Positions 9,173-18,900 of a DNA stretch of 64,000 bases are shown piece by piece. Position numbers and translations under genes: made by a program. The notes beneath the pieces were generated by a model. The model was not told where the DNA came from. It did no database searches and worked only from the letters and a program-made list of their open reading frames with translations. Origin of the DNA: Microcoleus sp036704825 (GTDB taxonomy: Bacteria; Cyanobacteriota; Cyanobacteriia; Cyanobacteriales; Microcoleaceae); the NCBI GenBank assembly GCA_036704825.1, contig JAUBSN010000039.1, positions 1-64,000 on the forward strand, read 5' to 3'. Position 1 is the first letter of the stretch, and each line of letters opens with the position of its first letter.

Positions 9173-9721
9173 TTAGACAGTCGTGATATCTTTCTCTTTC
9201 GCTGCCAGAACTTCTTCTATTTTGGCAACGTACTTGTCCGTCAGCTTTTGAATTTTATCTTGCAAGTCGCGGGATTCATCTTTAGAGATATCGCTGCTTT
9301 TTTCCTGCTTGCGAATCGAGTCAACGGCATCGCGGCGGATATTGCGAATTGCAACTTTACCTTCTTCAGCAAACTTCCCGGCCATTTTGACAAATTCTTG
9401 GCGTCTGTCGCTCGTCAGCGGAGGAATGTTCAAGCGAATAACTGAACCGTCGTTGTTGGGAACGAGTCCTACATCGGACAGGGAAATCGCTTTTTCGATC
9501 GAGTTGAGTGATGTGCGATCGAACGGTTGAACGGTGATCGTAGTCGCATCCGGCGTGCCGATGTTGGCAAGGGATTTGATCGGAGTTGGAGAGCCGTAAT
9601 AGTCTACCATGACTCGATCGAGGAGGGAGGCGTTGGCGCGTCCCGTCCGAATAGTATTAAAAGACCGTTGAGTAGCCTCAACTGCCTTTTGCATATGATC
9701 TTCTGCGTCAGCTAACTTCAC
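9173..9721 (-). CDS. frr: Ribosome recycling factor
   Basis: RRF, 182 aa, splits post-termination ribosomes together with EF-G. The whole family pattern is present: KLADAEDHMQKAVEATQRSF, the RTGRANASLLDRVMVDYYGS block (about residues 25-45), TPDATTITVQPFD, LTSDRRQEFVKMAGKFAEEG, and NIRRDAVDSIRKQEK near the C-terminus. I choose the GTG at 9721 because GGAGG lies 5 nt upstream and the length then equals the usual 180-185 aa; an ATG at 9745 would add eight residues not seen in relatives. The start overlaps the end of pyrH by 14 bp, so the two are translationally coupled in the classic pyrH-frr operon. Cytosolic, essential. Confidence 0.95.
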   Translation of the reverse strand: MKLADAEDHMQKAVEATQRSFNTIRTGRANASLLDRVMVDYYGSPTPIKSLANIGTPDATTITVQPFDRTSLNSIEKAISLSDVGLVPNNDGSVIRLNIPPLTSDRRQEFVKMAGKFAEEGKVAIRNIRRDAVDSIRKQEKSSDISKDESRDLQDKIQKLTDKYVAKIEEVLAAKEKDITTV

Positions 9722-10436
9722 AAAAACCTCCGACAAGAGTTCCAATAGATTCTCCCATTACAGCCCGGTAGATGTTGCCCGACACCGAGAGGTCAAATAC
9801 CATAATAGGAATATTATTTTCTTTGCAAAGGGCGATCGCCGTACTGTCCATCACCCGCAAATCTTGATTCAAGACGTGGGCATAGGTGAGGGTTTGATAC
9901 CTGCGCGCGTTGGGGTTGAGGTGGGGGTCGGAATCGTACACCCCATCTACCTTAGTAGCTTTAAAAATCACCTGTGCATCAATTTCAGCAGCCCGCAAAG
10001 CGGCTGTAGTATCAGTAGTAAAAAAAGGGTTGCCAGAACCAGCACCAAAAATCACTACTCGTTTTTTTTCTAGGTGCCGAATCGCCCGCCGCCGGATGTA
10101 GGGTTCAGCTACTTCTTGCATGGCGATCGCCGATTGCACCCTCGTTGGCACTCCTGCTTGTTCTAGGGCATCCTGCAAAGTGATAGCATTCATCACCGTA
10201 GCAATCATGCCCACATAATCAGCCGTTGCCCGATCCATCCCTGCCGAAGCAGCTTTCACCCCGCGAAAAATGTTGCCGCCACCGACAACAATCGCGATTT
10301 GAATGCCTTGGGACACGACTTTGGCCACTTCCTGGGCGATCGACCCAACGACTACGGGATCGATACCGTAGCCCAAGCTTCCCATCAGCGCTTCACCGCT
10401 GAGCTTCAGCAAAACTCGCTGATAAACCATCCCCAT
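9708..10436 (-). CDS. pyrH: UMP kinase
   Basis: Bacterial uridylate kinase, 242 aa, phosphorylates UMP to UDP with ATP; hexameric and usually GTP-activated and UTP-inhibited. Visible amino-acid-kinase blocks: RVLLKLSGEALMG at the N-terminus, IAIVVGGGNIFRG (about 48-60), ATADYVGMIATVMNAITLQDAL, VVIFGAGSGNPFFTTDTTAALRA and KATKVDGVYDSDP. Length is normal. The first ATG (MGMVYQRV) is kept; starting at the third codon is equally possible. It is the upstream gene of the pyrH-frr pair, whose stop codon lies inside frr. Confidence 0.96.
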   Translation of the reverse strand: MGMVYQRVLLKLSGEALMGSLGYGIDPVVVGSIAQEVAKVVSQGIQIAIVVGGGNIFRGVKAASAGMDRATADYVGMIATVMNAITLQDALEQAGVPTRVQSAIAMQEVAEPYIRRRAIRHLEKKRVVIFGAGSGNPFFTTDTTAALRAAEIDAQVIFKATKVDGVYDSDPHLNPNARRYQTLTYAHVLNQDLRVMDSTAIALCKENNIPIMVFDLSVSGNIYRAVMGESIGTLVGGFCEVS

Positions 10437-10562
10437 GCCGCCACTATTTTTTTACTCTTTTTGCCTCCACCATAAGATAGCAGTACGGGTGCATTTTGAA
10501 CATCAATTGCCCGGAACAGGCATCCTGCTTGTGTTGCAAGAGAATTTGTTTCTGGCGCGGGC

Positions 10563-10671
10563 TGCTAGGTGAACAGGCTCGAAAGCCCGTTCCACAACCG
10601 GATTGATTTTTTCTCAGTGAATGCTAGGTGAACAGGCTTTCGAGCCTGTTCCACAACCGGATTGATTTTTT
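10563..10671. repeat. Two tandem 59-bp units with internal palindromes
   Basis: Unit 1 (10563-10612) and unit 2 (10622-10671) both read TGCTAGGTGAACAGGCT, then a variable centre, then GTTCCACAACCGGATTGATT. In unit 2 the centre makes a near-perfect palindrome (ACAGGCTTTCGAGCCTGT); unit 1 has two compensating differences. It lies in the 275-bp gap between pyrH and msrB. Confidence 0.7.
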
Positions 10672-10711
10672 GTCGGGAGTAGGGATTGGTCACTCTTAGC
10701 CCCTAAAAGAA

Positions 10712-11110
10712 TCAATCCTTGGGAACGAAATTAAGAGCAGCAGAATTCATGCAGTAACGCTGACCGGTAGGTTTGGGCCCGTCGTTAAATACGTGACCGA
10801 GATGAGCGTCGCAAACAGCGCACAGTACCTCTGTTCGGCGCATGAACAAGCTGTTATCCGACTCGCACTTGACATTTTCTTCGCTAACGGGAGCGTAGAA
10901 ACTCGGCCAACCGGTACCGGAATCGTACTTGGTTTCTGATTTAAATAGCTCTGTGCCGCAGCAAATACACTTATAAATTCCTGGTTTTTTGTTATCGTGA
11001 TATTCGCCGCTAAAAGCTCTTTCCGTTCCTTTTTTACGGGTGACTTTAAACTGTTCTGGCGTGAGTTGTTGTTGCCATTCTGCGTCGGTTTTTTGAACTT
11101 TTCCAGTCAT
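10712..11110 (-). CDS. msrB: Peptide-methionine (R)-S-oxide reductase MsrB
   Basis: Thioredoxin-dependent enzyme of 132 aa that reduces methionine-R-sulfoxide in proteins, for oxidative-damage repair. It shows the full SelR fold: TPEQFKVTRKKGTERAFSGE, the zinc-binding pair CICC (residues about 48-51) and CAVCDAHLGHVF, the GTGWPSFYAP loop and the catalytic cysteine in RYCMNSAALNF. The zinc cysteines mark it as the metal-containing type. Length is normal. It appears monocistronic, with repeat-rich spacers on both sides; a 40-bp TTGAGTGTTG(A/G)CGGTTAAC tandem repeat precedes it at about 11140-11185. Confidence 0.95.
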   Translation of the reverse strand: MTGKVQKTDAEWQQQLTPEQFKVTRKKGTERAFSGEYHDNKKPGIYKCICCGTELFKSETKYDSGTGWPSFYAPVSEENVKCESDNSLFMRRTEVLCAVCDAHLGHVFNDGPKPTGQRYCMNSAALNFVPKD

Positions 11111-11200
11111 GATTTGATGTTTGGTTAAGATGTATTTAGCTGTTGAGTGTTGACGGTTAACTGTTGAGTGTTGGCGGTTAACGGTATATTGCTAGTTAAC

Positions 11201-13021
11201 TCAGGCTTCCATTAATATTAACCTAATTGGCTCTAAATGAACATACCAGGGAAAAGAATTGTCCTTAATAGCCCTCCACCTTTCCTTGAAAACTTCGGCT
11301 TGCAAGTGATAATCTTGGGAATCATTGGGAGGCGAGTGCAATTTGAGATATAATGTCACCCGGTGCGGAGTTTCCACAGTCGAGGCGATCCAACAAGCAA
11401 AAGTATTTTCGCGATCGCACCCGCTAACAAAACTCAGTTGATGAGCCCGAATTCCCACAAAAACTAGAGATTTGGGAATTGGTTCGACTACAGTCAGAGT
11501 ACAGCCCCAGTCGATCGCCTCGACGACAGTTACGGATATCTGTTTAGCGGTAGAGAAGTTTTTACAGCCCGTCAACTGGGCGACGGTGAAGTTGCCAGGG
11601 CGATCGAAAATGTTCTGTTTGGTATCAAAGGCGATCGGCCTTCCCTCGGCCAATACCAACAGATTTTTGCACACCCGGTAAACTTCCTCTAAATTGTGGC
11701 TGACAAACAAAGTAATTCCCCGATAATTAGCCAGAGTCTGCATTAACTCCCGTTCAAGTTGACTCCGCAAATGAGTGTCCAAAGCAGAAAACGGTTCGTC
11801 TAACAGCAGCAAATCGGGAGAAGGGGCGATCGCCCTTGCCAAAGCCACCCGCTGCTGTTGGCCCCCTGAAAGTTCGTGCGGGTAGCGGTTTTCCATTCCC
11901 GACATTTGCACCGAAATTAGCTGTTCTTTTACCCGAAGTTGTTGCTCGCTTTCAGATAAAGGCTGCAAGCCAAACGCAATATTTTGAGCAACAGTCAAGT
12001 GAGGAAATAAAGCATAGTTTTGAAACAAAAAACCGATCCGGCGGTCTTTAGAAGCTACATTAATACCCTGTGCTGAGTCAAATAAAATCCTGCCGTTGAC
12101 GGCAATTTTACCGCTGCTTGGAGTTTCCAAACCGGCGATGCAGCGCAGAGTCATGCTCTTGCCGGAACCCGACGCGCCCAAAATTCCCAGCACTTCCGGG
12201 CCGATATCGAAGCTGACATCCAAGGCAAAGCTGGAAAGAGGTTTAGAAATGCTGAAACAAAGTCCGCTTTTCGGTTGTTGTTTTTGGGATTTTGTGGTAA
12301 AAGTAGACGTTACTTGGGGAATATTTGATTGCAGTCTTTGGCTCGAATTCGCTTTGAGCGATCTCCTTTGTAAATCCGTCCAAAAATTAACAGCAGTGAG
12401 CATCGTCAGAGAAATACTCAGAATAATCAAAACCCAAATAGCAGCTTGCCTCATATCCCCTGCTTCCACAGCAAAATAAATTGCCATCGGAATAGTTTGA
12501 GTTTGTCCGGGAATATTCCCCGCTAACATCAACGTCGCGCCGAATTCACCCAAAGCGCGAGCAAATGCGAGAATAGTTCCTGCTAAAATTCCCGGCCATG
12601 CTAGCGGCAACATAATCCGCCAAAAAACTTGCCACTCCGACGATCCCAAAGTGCGGGCTGCATTGAGAAGATTGGCATCAATTTGCTCAAAAGCTCCCAA
12701 AGCAGTTTTGTACATGAGGGGAAATGATACAACTGTGGCAGTAATGGCGGCGGCTTGCCAAGTGAAAATTATAGTTAAGTCGAACTGTAGCAAAAATTGC
12801 CCGATCGCCCCATTTCTCCCAAACAGCAGCAGCAGCAAAAATCCCACTACTGTCGGCGGCAAAACTAAGGGAGAAATGAAAACCCCTTCAATCAAAGCTT
12901 TACCTCTGATGCGAGTTGAAAGCATCCACCTGGCGGCGGCTATTCCCAGAAAAAATGTGATAAATGTCGCAATAGCGGAGGATTTCAGAGATATCCACAA
13001 TGGAGAAAAATCAAATTCCAT
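11201..13021 (-). CDS. modBC: Fused molybdate ABC transporter permease/ATP-binding protein (ModB-ModC)
   Basis: Single 606-aa protein joining the membrane permease and ATPase of the high-affinity molybdate importer. Residues 1-about 220 are ModB-like: several hydrophobic helices and the permease EAA loop (NAARTLGSSEWQVFWRIMLPLAWPG), then ARALGEFGATLMLAGNIPG. A linker near 225-260 leads to the ATPase, with Walker A GASGSGKS, signature LSGGQQQRVALARAIAPSP, Walker B LLLLDEPFSALD and switch His in FVSHN. The C-terminal 130 residues replace the usual TOBE/molybdate sensor with a diverged region (FVGIRAHQLSFV). Such ModBC fusions are known in cyanobacteria. No modA binding protein is adjacent. It supplies Mo for nitrate reductase or nitrogenase cofactors. 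Confidence 0.9.
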   Translation of the reverse strand: MEFDFSPLWISLKSSAIATFITFFLGIAAARWMLSTRIRGKALIEGVFISPLVLPPTVVGFLLLLLFGRNGAIGQFLLQFDLTIIFTWQAAAITATVVSFPLMYKTALGAFEQIDANLLNAARTLGSSEWQVFWRIMLPLAWPGILAGTILAFARALGEFGATLMLAGNIPGQTQTIPMAIYFAVEAGDMRQAAIWVLIILSISLTMLTAVNFWTDLQRRSLKANSSQRLQSNIPQVTSTFTTKSQKQQPKSGLCFSISKPLSSFALDVSFDIGPEVLGILGASGSGKSMTLRCIAGLETPSSGKIAVNGRILFDSAQGINVASKDRRIGFLFQNYALFPHLTVAQNIAFGLQPLSESEQQLRVKEQLISVQMSGMENRYPHELSGGQQQRVALARAIAPSPDLLLLDEPFSALDTHLRSQLERELMQTLANYRGITLFVSHNLEEVYRVCKNLLVLAEGRPIAFDTKQNIFDRPGNFTVAQLTGCKNFSTAKQISVTVVEAIDWGCTLTVVEPIPKSLVFVGIRAHQLSFVSGCDRENTFACWIASTVETPHRVTLYLKLHSPPNDSQDYHLQAEVFKERWRAIKDNSFPWYVHLEPIRLILMEA

Positions 13022-13026
13022 AAATC

Positions 13027-13188
13027 GTAGGGACGGGTTTCACCAACAATCATTGCCTCAAACAAATAATTTCCTAAACCCGCCCCCACCCACAGATAAA
13101 TCAAAATGTATAATTTTGGGATTCGCTCGTAGGGGCGGGTTTTACCAGCCATCTTTGAGGTAATTGAAGAAACACATAAACCCGCCCT
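13027..13188. repeat. Two copies of a GTAGGGGCGGGTT dispersed repeat
   Basis: Copy 1 (13027-13092) begins GTAGGGACGGGTTTCACC and ends with AAACCCGCCCCC; copy 2 (13129-13188) begins GTAGGGGCGGGTTTTACC and ends ATAAACCCGCCCT. Ends are inverted so each can fold. A third family member is at 20330-20390. They fill the gap between modBC and the TPR gene. Confidence 0.7.
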
Positions 13189-13245
13189 CCGGGATCTATT
13201 GTATGGGAACGATGTAATTATCAATTACCCATGACCAATTACTCA

Positions 13246-14355
13246 TTACTTTAGTTGCTGGAGCGCCGCCTCAGCTTTTTGGGCACCATCATTGTTGCCT
13301 TGCTGGCGGTAAGTGTCGAGGGCTTGTTTAAAAGCTTCAATTGCTTCGGATTTGCGATCGCGCGCTTGGAGTGCCGTACCCATATTGTAATAAGCTTCAG
13401 CCCGGTTTGGATCGAGCCCAATCACTCGCCGAAAAGTGGTAATCGCTCCTAAAAAATCTTGTTTTTCCAGTTGAATTTCCCCGATTCCTGCGTGTGCTTC
13501 CACTAAATTCGGTCGCACCGCAATAGCCCGCTGATAAGCTACCAGCGCTCCGTCGAAGTCGTTTTGAGCCTGGAGAAGTTCGCCAATTTCTAGCTGCACT
13601 TCTGGGTTTCGGGGTTCCAATTTTGCAGCTTCTTCAAAAGCTGCTAGCCCTTCGGAAGTATAGCCGGCACGCAGCAAAGCAGTGCCTAATTTTAACTGGA
13701 CACCTGCTTGTTTGGGAGCGAGTTCGGCTGCTTGTTGGAGCACGGTGACAGCACTGGCAAAACTTCCCTGCTGGATCAATACTAAACCCATTGAAGAATA
13801 AGCTTGCCAATTTTTCGGATCGAGGGCGATCGCCTCTTGGTATGCTTTAAAAGAACCGCTGTAATCTTTTTGCTGAAAGAGTACCACTCCGAGACCGATG
13901 CGGGCATTGACATTTTTGCGATCGAGCGCAGCGGCGCGGCGATAAGCTGCGGCGGCTGCAGGATAGTTTTGTAAATTCGCCATAGCATATCCCAAGGCGT
14001 ATTGGAAGTCAGCATTGTTCGGTTCCAGACCGATCGCTTGTTGGTAAAATTCCACTGAGGCTTGATAGTTGCCTTGACGCGCTTCTAAATAGCCAATACC
14101 AGAAAAAATGCGCGGGTTTTCTGTATCTAAACGCGCTGCTTCCTGATAAATGGCGATCGCCTTACTGTAGTCCCCTAAATCAACAAACTCGCGTCCTTGT
14201 CGCAGCAGATCATCTAAACTTGAATCATTTTGAGGGTTGACTTGAACTGATGTTTCTGCTGAGAACGCTATCTGCGGCGTAGCGACAGCGAATCCCGCTA
14301 CCAAAAGCGTACTGAATACCAAGAGACTTTGTTTGTATACGGCCATTTGTTTCAA
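13246..14355 (-). CDS. Secreted tetratricopeptide-repeat protein
   Basis: A 369-aa protein with an N-terminal signal peptide (hydrophobic SLLVFSTLLVAGFAVA, likely cut after AFSA near residue 32) followed by about nine consecutive 34-residue TPR units from about residue 46 to 365. The repeats show the usual W/Y-LG-A-YP pattern, for example YQEAARLDTENPRIFSGIGY and FKAYQEAIALDPKNWQAY. TPR arrays are protein-binding scaffolds; the signal sequence places it in the periplasm or outside. A start at the fourth codon (MAVYKQSL) is equally plausible. No partner gene is adjacent, so the bound protein is unknown. Confidence 0.8.
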   Translation of the reverse strand: MKQMAVYKQSLLVFSTLLVAGFAVATPQIAFSAETSVQVNPQNDSSLDDLLRQGREFVDLGDYSKAIAIYQEAARLDTENPRIFSGIGYLEARQGNYQASVEFYQQAIGLEPNNADFQYALGYAMANLQNYPAAAAAYRRAAALDRKNVNARIGLGVVLFQQKDYSGSFKAYQEAIALDPKNWQAYSSMGLVLIQQGSFASAVTVLQQAAELAPKQAGVQLKLGTALLRAGYTSEGLAAFEEAAKLEPRNPEVQLEIGELLQAQNDFDGALVAYQRAIAVRPNLVEAHAGIGEIQLEKQDFLGAITTFRRVIGLDPNRAEAYYNMGTALQARDRKSEAIEAFKQALDTYRQQGNNDGAQKAEAALQQLK

Positions 14356-14503
14356 AAAATGTGTGAAATGAAAGAGCTAGTTGCTGTCAGTTGGCGATCG
14401 CCGACCCGCAAGAAACGGACACAAGCCCCAGACGCGATCGTCAGGGTCGATCCCAAAATTTTAGAGCAAAGTTCAACCTCCGAGATTCAATGCTGCAAGT
14501 CAA

Positions 14504-14534
14504 ATCTAAAATCTAAAATCTAAAATCTAAAATC
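14504..14534. repeat. Heptamer tandem repeat (ATCTAAA)n
   Basis: About four copies of ATCTAAA in the 278-bp gap between the TPR gene and the YbjQ-like gene. The same heptamer in reverse orientation occurs at 51657-51696. Confidence 0.8.
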
Positions 14535-14633
14535 GACTGACAGCTTAGGGTTTGCCGGGAATCTTTGAAAGGCGAGATGTAGTAAATCTACAGAACAAGA
14601 CCCACTCAAAATTTTCGCGACTGAGGCCAACTG

Positions 14634-14960
14634 ATGATTGTAACAACAACGGATATCATTCAAGGAGCAGAAATTCAATCTTACCTGGGAATAGTAACTG
14701 CTGAGGTGGTCTACGGCACCAACGCCCTGCGAGATTTCTTCGCTGGCATTCGCGACATCATCGGCGGGCGCACCGGCAGTTACGAGGAAGTGTTTCTCAA
14801 GGGACAGCGAGATGCCCTGGCGGAACTCGAAAAACGGGCTGGACGCCTGGGCGCCAATGCCGTTATCGGCGTGGAAGTTGACACCGGCACGATTAATGTA
14901 GACTCCAGCGGAGCTTTGCTGCTGATTACTGCCGTTGGAACGGCTGTAAGATTGCGTTAA
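14634..14960 (+). CDS. YbjQ/UPF0145 family protein
   Basis: Small 108-aa protein of the YbjQ family (UPF0145, DUF74; putative heavy-metal-binding fold), usually a cytosolic multimer of unknown function. Characteristic text: MIVTTTDIIQGAEIQSYLGIV, then GGRTGSYEEVFLKGQ, then RAGRLGANAVIGVEVD. Length matches relatives. GAGG lies about 7 nt upstream of the ATG. It is followed by a strong intrinsic terminator, so it is probably a single-gene unit. Confidence 0.9.
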   Translation: MIVTTTDIIQGAEIQSYLGIVTAEVVYGTNALRDFFAGIRDIIGGRTGSYEEVFLKGQRDALAELEKRAGRLGANAVIGVEVDTGTINVDSSGALLLITAVGTAVRLR

Positions 14961-15002
14961 GCTGTATGTTCTATATACGTCCGCGAACTTTTCTAACTGG
15001 AT

Positions 15003-15072
15003 AAAAAAGTCATCAGTCATCAGTCGTCAGTCATCAGTCGTTAGTGGCTGGCTGAGGGCGGATGACTTTTTT
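15003..15072 (+). terminator. Rho-independent terminator with repeat-filled loop
   Basis: Perfect 12-bp arms AAAAAAGTCATC (15003-15014) and GATGACTTTTTT (15061-15072), the second ending in T6. The 46-nt loop holds several CAGTCATCAGTCGT-type repeats. It lies 40 bp after the YbjQ-like gene. Confidence 0.75.
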
Positions 15073-15203
15073 ATTTCTTTCTTCAGACATAGATAGCGGT
15101 TATTTCCCCAGGCAGAGATAGTTTTTATCAATCTCAACCACAATAAATCATTAGGTAAAAGATTCTTAAAAATTACAGCAAGTCTCTGAGGATAGGAAAG
15201 GCT

Positions 15204-15827
15204 ATGTCATACGTAAATAGACCTGTAGATAACGTCGGTACCGAACCCGTGGTGGTAAATTCAGTCATGGAATACCACGATCGAGTGCGGTGGGGCCCGA
15301 TTTTTTCTGGTTTGGTAATTGCGATCGGCACGCAATTAGTTTTAAGTGCATTGGGCGCTGCGATCGGGCTGAGCAACATTGCTAATTCAGGAGCTCCGCG
15401 CACTATTGCAGGGGACGTAGGCACCGGGGTCGGAATTTGGTCAATTATTAGTTTGTTAATTAGCTTGGGCGTTGGCGGTTGGGTAACTGCTCGCGCTTGC
15501 GGCCCGATGAACCGCAACACAGCGCTTTTGAACGGAGCAATTTTGTGGGCAACGACCTTAACAATTGGTTCTTGGCTGTTAGCAAATGGCGTGGCCGGTA
15601 CTTTTGGCGTAATCGCCGCTAATGCTGGAGAAGCGATCAATCAAGCGCAGCAGGGCGGGGTCGATTTGCCGAACCAAGCGCCTAACGTAACTGCTCAGGA
15701 TACTCGCAATATTGCTGGTAATGCTGCGAAAGCTGGTTGGTCGTTTTTGTTCGGCTCGCTATTGGGTTTAGTTGCTTCGATGGCAGGAGCATCTGCGGGC
15801 GCGCGCACCCCTCGCCATCACTCGTAA
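15204..15827 (+). CDS. Small multi-pass membrane protein of unknown function
   Basis: A 207-aa protein not matched by me to a named family. The N-terminal 30 residues are polar (EYHDRVRWGPIFSGL marks entry to the membrane). Four hydrophobic segments follow at roughly 32-57, 74-95, 105-135 and 178-200, rich in Gly/Ala (LVLSALGAAIGLSN, LLISLGVGGWVTARA). The loop between helices 3 and 4 is Gln/Asn-rich (AINQAQQGGVDLPNQAPN). GAGGA lies 10-15 nt upstream of ATG 15204 and a terminator follows directly. Similar short membrane proteins are frequent in cyanobacteria; a stress or envelope role is only a guess. Confidence 0.75.
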   Translation: MSYVNRPVDNVGTEPVVVNSVMEYHDRVRWGPIFSGLVIAIGTQLVLSALGAAIGLSNIANSGAPRTIAGDVGTGVGIWSIISLLISLGVGGWVTARACGPMNRNTALLNGAILWATTLTIGSWLLANGVAGTFGVIAANAGEAINQAQQGGVDLPNQAPNVTAQDTRNIAGNAAKAGWSFLFGSLLGLVASMAGASAGARTPRHHS

Positions 15828-15861
15828 AAGTTTGGTAAGACAAGGAAAGTTCACATTCATG

Positions 15862-15888
15862 AAAGCACTTTTTTTAAGGTGCTTTTTT
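15862..15888 (+). terminator. Intrinsic terminator
   Basis: AAAGCACTT and AAGGTGCTTT arms followed by a T-run, 35 bp after the membrane-protein stop codon. Confidence 0.75.
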
Positions 15889-15906
15889 GTTGGTTTAATT
15901 TGGTTT

Positions 15907-15935
15907 CTCGTTCCCGGGTTCTACCGGGGAACGAG
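15907..15935. terminator. Palindrome between convergent genes
   Basis: Arms CTCGTTCCC and GGGAACGAG enclose GGGTTCTACCGG. It lies between the convergent membrane-protein gene and metH and may terminate metH. No T-run follows on the minus strand, so it could instead be a dispersed palindromic repeat. Confidence 0.4.
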
Positions 15936-15985
15936 TATAAGAATGAGAAAAACGACAGAAAGAAGTGCGAGGTACACCCTATAAA

Positions 15986-18900
15986 TTAAGCGCTGAAGTA
16001 TTTGGAGGCTGGGTGATAAGTGATAATTGCGGTTGTTGATTGTTCGGGATAAAGTTGTTCGCTTTCATCCATGTAGAGGTTAATGCGATCGCACTTTAAC
16101 AATTCCAGTTGCTTGTACTGATCCGCCATGTTCGGACAAGCCGGATAGCCAAAACTGTACCGCGAACCGCGATATCTTTGCGCTAGCATATCGCGAATGT
16201 TGTCCGGTTCTTCGCTACCAAATCCCAATTCCCGCCGAATTCGCGCGTGAGTCCATTCTGCTATTGCTTCCGCTGTCTGTACCGCTAACCCGTGAAAGTA
16301 GAGATAGTCGGTATATTGATTGTTAGCAAATAGCTGTTGCGCGTACTCTGTAGCAATTTCTCCCACTGTCGCTACTTGCATCGGAAATACATCGATTTTA
16401 CCCGATTCTTTGGGCGCGAAGAAGTCGGCAATGCACAGCCTGCGCGCCGATTTTTGCCGGGGAAATGTGAATGTTGCAGCGGGTGTAGATACATCTTGCC
16501 CGCCCTTCATAATTTCCGGGTCGTACAAATGCAAAGAATTGCCTTCAGCTTGACAGGGAAAATACCCGTAAATAGCTTGCGGCTGCAGTAACTTTTCGGC
16601 GATAATTTTGTGTTTCCATTCTTCCAAGATGGGATAAACTTTCTCAGCTAAGAAAGCATCGTATTCTTCCCGCGATTGGTCTTTTGGCTTGCGGAACTGC
16701 CACTGACCGGCAACTAAGGCTTGCAAATCTAAGTGCCAGAAAATCTCCTCAAAGGGGATGTCTTCTCCCTGCAACAGTTTCGTTCCCCAGAAAGGAGGAT
16801 TCGGGCGATCGATATCTGCTGCAACTGCTTCTGACCGCTTGGTATCTATCACCACCGGAGTGTCTGCTTTCTTGGTCTCTTCTACAGAAGTTTCTGGCGC
16901 AGCTTTAGCTGCTTTAACCGCCGCATTTTCCTGCCCTATTTCATCTAAAAATCCTTGCAAATCGTCCCATTTACCAGCAGATTTTGCGGGCATGAGTTTG
17001 TCCATAAAATGCAAGTCAGAAAACGCATCTTTGCCGTAAACTACTTTACCTTTGTAAGTATTTTGGCAGTCTTCATGTACAAACTTGGGAGTCAAAGCCG
17101 CGCCCCCCAAAATTACGGGGACGGTGATTCCTTTCTGGTTGAATACTTCCAGATTTTCTTTCATGAATGCGGTGGATTTTACCAGCAAGCCGCTCATGGC
17201 GATACAGTCTGCCTTGTGCTTTTCATAGGCTTCGATGATATTGTCAACTGGCTGTTTAATACCCAAGTTAATCACTCGGTAGCCGTTGTTTGATAGGATA
17301 ATATCAACCAAGTTTTTGCCGATGTCGTGAACGTCGCCTTTGACAGTAGCAATGATGAATGTTCCTTTGGCGTTATCCCCGGATTCGGACTTTTCCATGT
17401 ACGGTTCTAAATAGGCAACTGCCGCTTTCATTGTTTCTGCTGACTGCAATACAAATGGCAGTTGCATTTGTCCCGAACCGAACAATTCTCCGACTACTTT
17501 CATCCCGTCTAGCAAGAAGGTATTGATAATGTCTAGGGGCGGATAGGTTTCTAATGCTTTGGCGAGTTGGATGTCGATCCCAATCCGTTCGCCGTCGATG
17601 ATGTGCTGCTTGAGGCGTTCTTCGACGGGGAGGCTTGCGTCTTCTGTACGATCGCGCTTGGTAGTTTTGCCCGCAAACACCGTTGTCAGGTCGCCCAAGG
17701 GGTCGTAAACGCAAATTTCGCCGTCAAACTCCCGTTCGTCGTAAATCAGTTTACGGCAGATTTCTTGGTGTTTGGGGTCGATTTTTGCCAGGGGCAAAAT
17801 CTTATTGGCGCTGACAATTGCCGAGTCCATCCCGGCTTGCATTGCTTCGTGCAAAAACATGGAATTCAAGACTTGCCGCGCCGCCGGATTCAAACCGAAG
17901 GAAATGTTAGAAACTCCTAAGATGACGTGACAACCGGGCAATTCTTGGCGGATGCGGCGGATGGATTCGATGGTGGCTTTGCCGTTTTTTCTGTCTTCTT
18001 CAATCCCGGTGGAAATGGGCAATGCTAGGGTGTCAAAAAAGATTTCCTCGGCGGGAATTCCGTAGGCGACGGCGGCGTTATAGGCGCGCTGGGCGATCGC
18101 AAATTTTTTGTCGGCTGTTCTGGCCATCCCGTCTTCGTCAATTGTACCGATAACTATGCCCGCGCCGTATTTTTTCGCCAACTCCAAAACTTGATAAAAA
18201 CGCGGTTCTCCGTCTTCGTAGTTAGTGGAATTCAGCAAGCATTTGCCGCCCGCAACTTTTAAGCCTGCTTCCATCTTTTCCCATTCTGTGGAATCCAGCA
18301 TTAAAGGGAGAGTGGCATTAGTCACAACGCGGGAAACTAATTCTTTCATGTCTCGCACGCCGTCGCGGCCGACATAATCAACGTTGACATCGAGAACGTG
18401 CGCGCCTTCTCGCACTTGTTCCCGGGCCATTGCGACTAAACCGTCCCAGTCTTCGGCGTTTAGCAAATCGCGGCATTTTTTGGAACCGCTGGCGTTGAGT
18501 CTTTCGCCGACAATTAAGAAGGAATTCTCTTGTTCGTAGGGTTGGGCGGTGTAAATTGAAGCGGCGGAAGGTTCCCAAGTAAATTCGCGGATTTTGGGTT
18601 TAAGAGTTTTGCCAATTTCTGATAGTTCGCGGATGTGATCGTAGCGGGTGCCGCAGCAGCCGCCGATGACTTGCACGCCTAAGTCTTCGACAAAGCGCAT
18701 CAAGGCCATTTTTAATTCTATTGGCGTGAGTTTGTAGTGCGCGTGGCCGCCGATGTTTTCGGGTAAACCAGCGTTGGGAACGCAGGAAACGACGAAGGGC
18801 GAATGTTCGGCAAGGTATTTGACGTGTTCGGCCATGCGATCGGGCCCGGTGGCGCAGTTGAGGCCTAAGATATCTATGGGATAGGGCTGCAAAATGGCTA

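Noticed and set aside
14504..14534. Heptamer array as an iteron origin or CRISPR
   Set aside because: Simple (ATCTAAA)n slippage repeat without spacers, Rep gene or DnaA boxes; a second such array at 51657 is also far from any replication gene.
15173..15640. 155-aa minus-strand frame opposite the membrane-protein gene
   Set aside because: The plus-strand protein has a ribosome-binding site, membrane helices and a terminator; the antisense frame has low-complexity Pro/Ala text.
17567..17920. Plus-strand frames of about 110-120 aa opposite metH
   Set aside because: metH has all catalytic motifs in the other strand; these frames have no motif or start signal.
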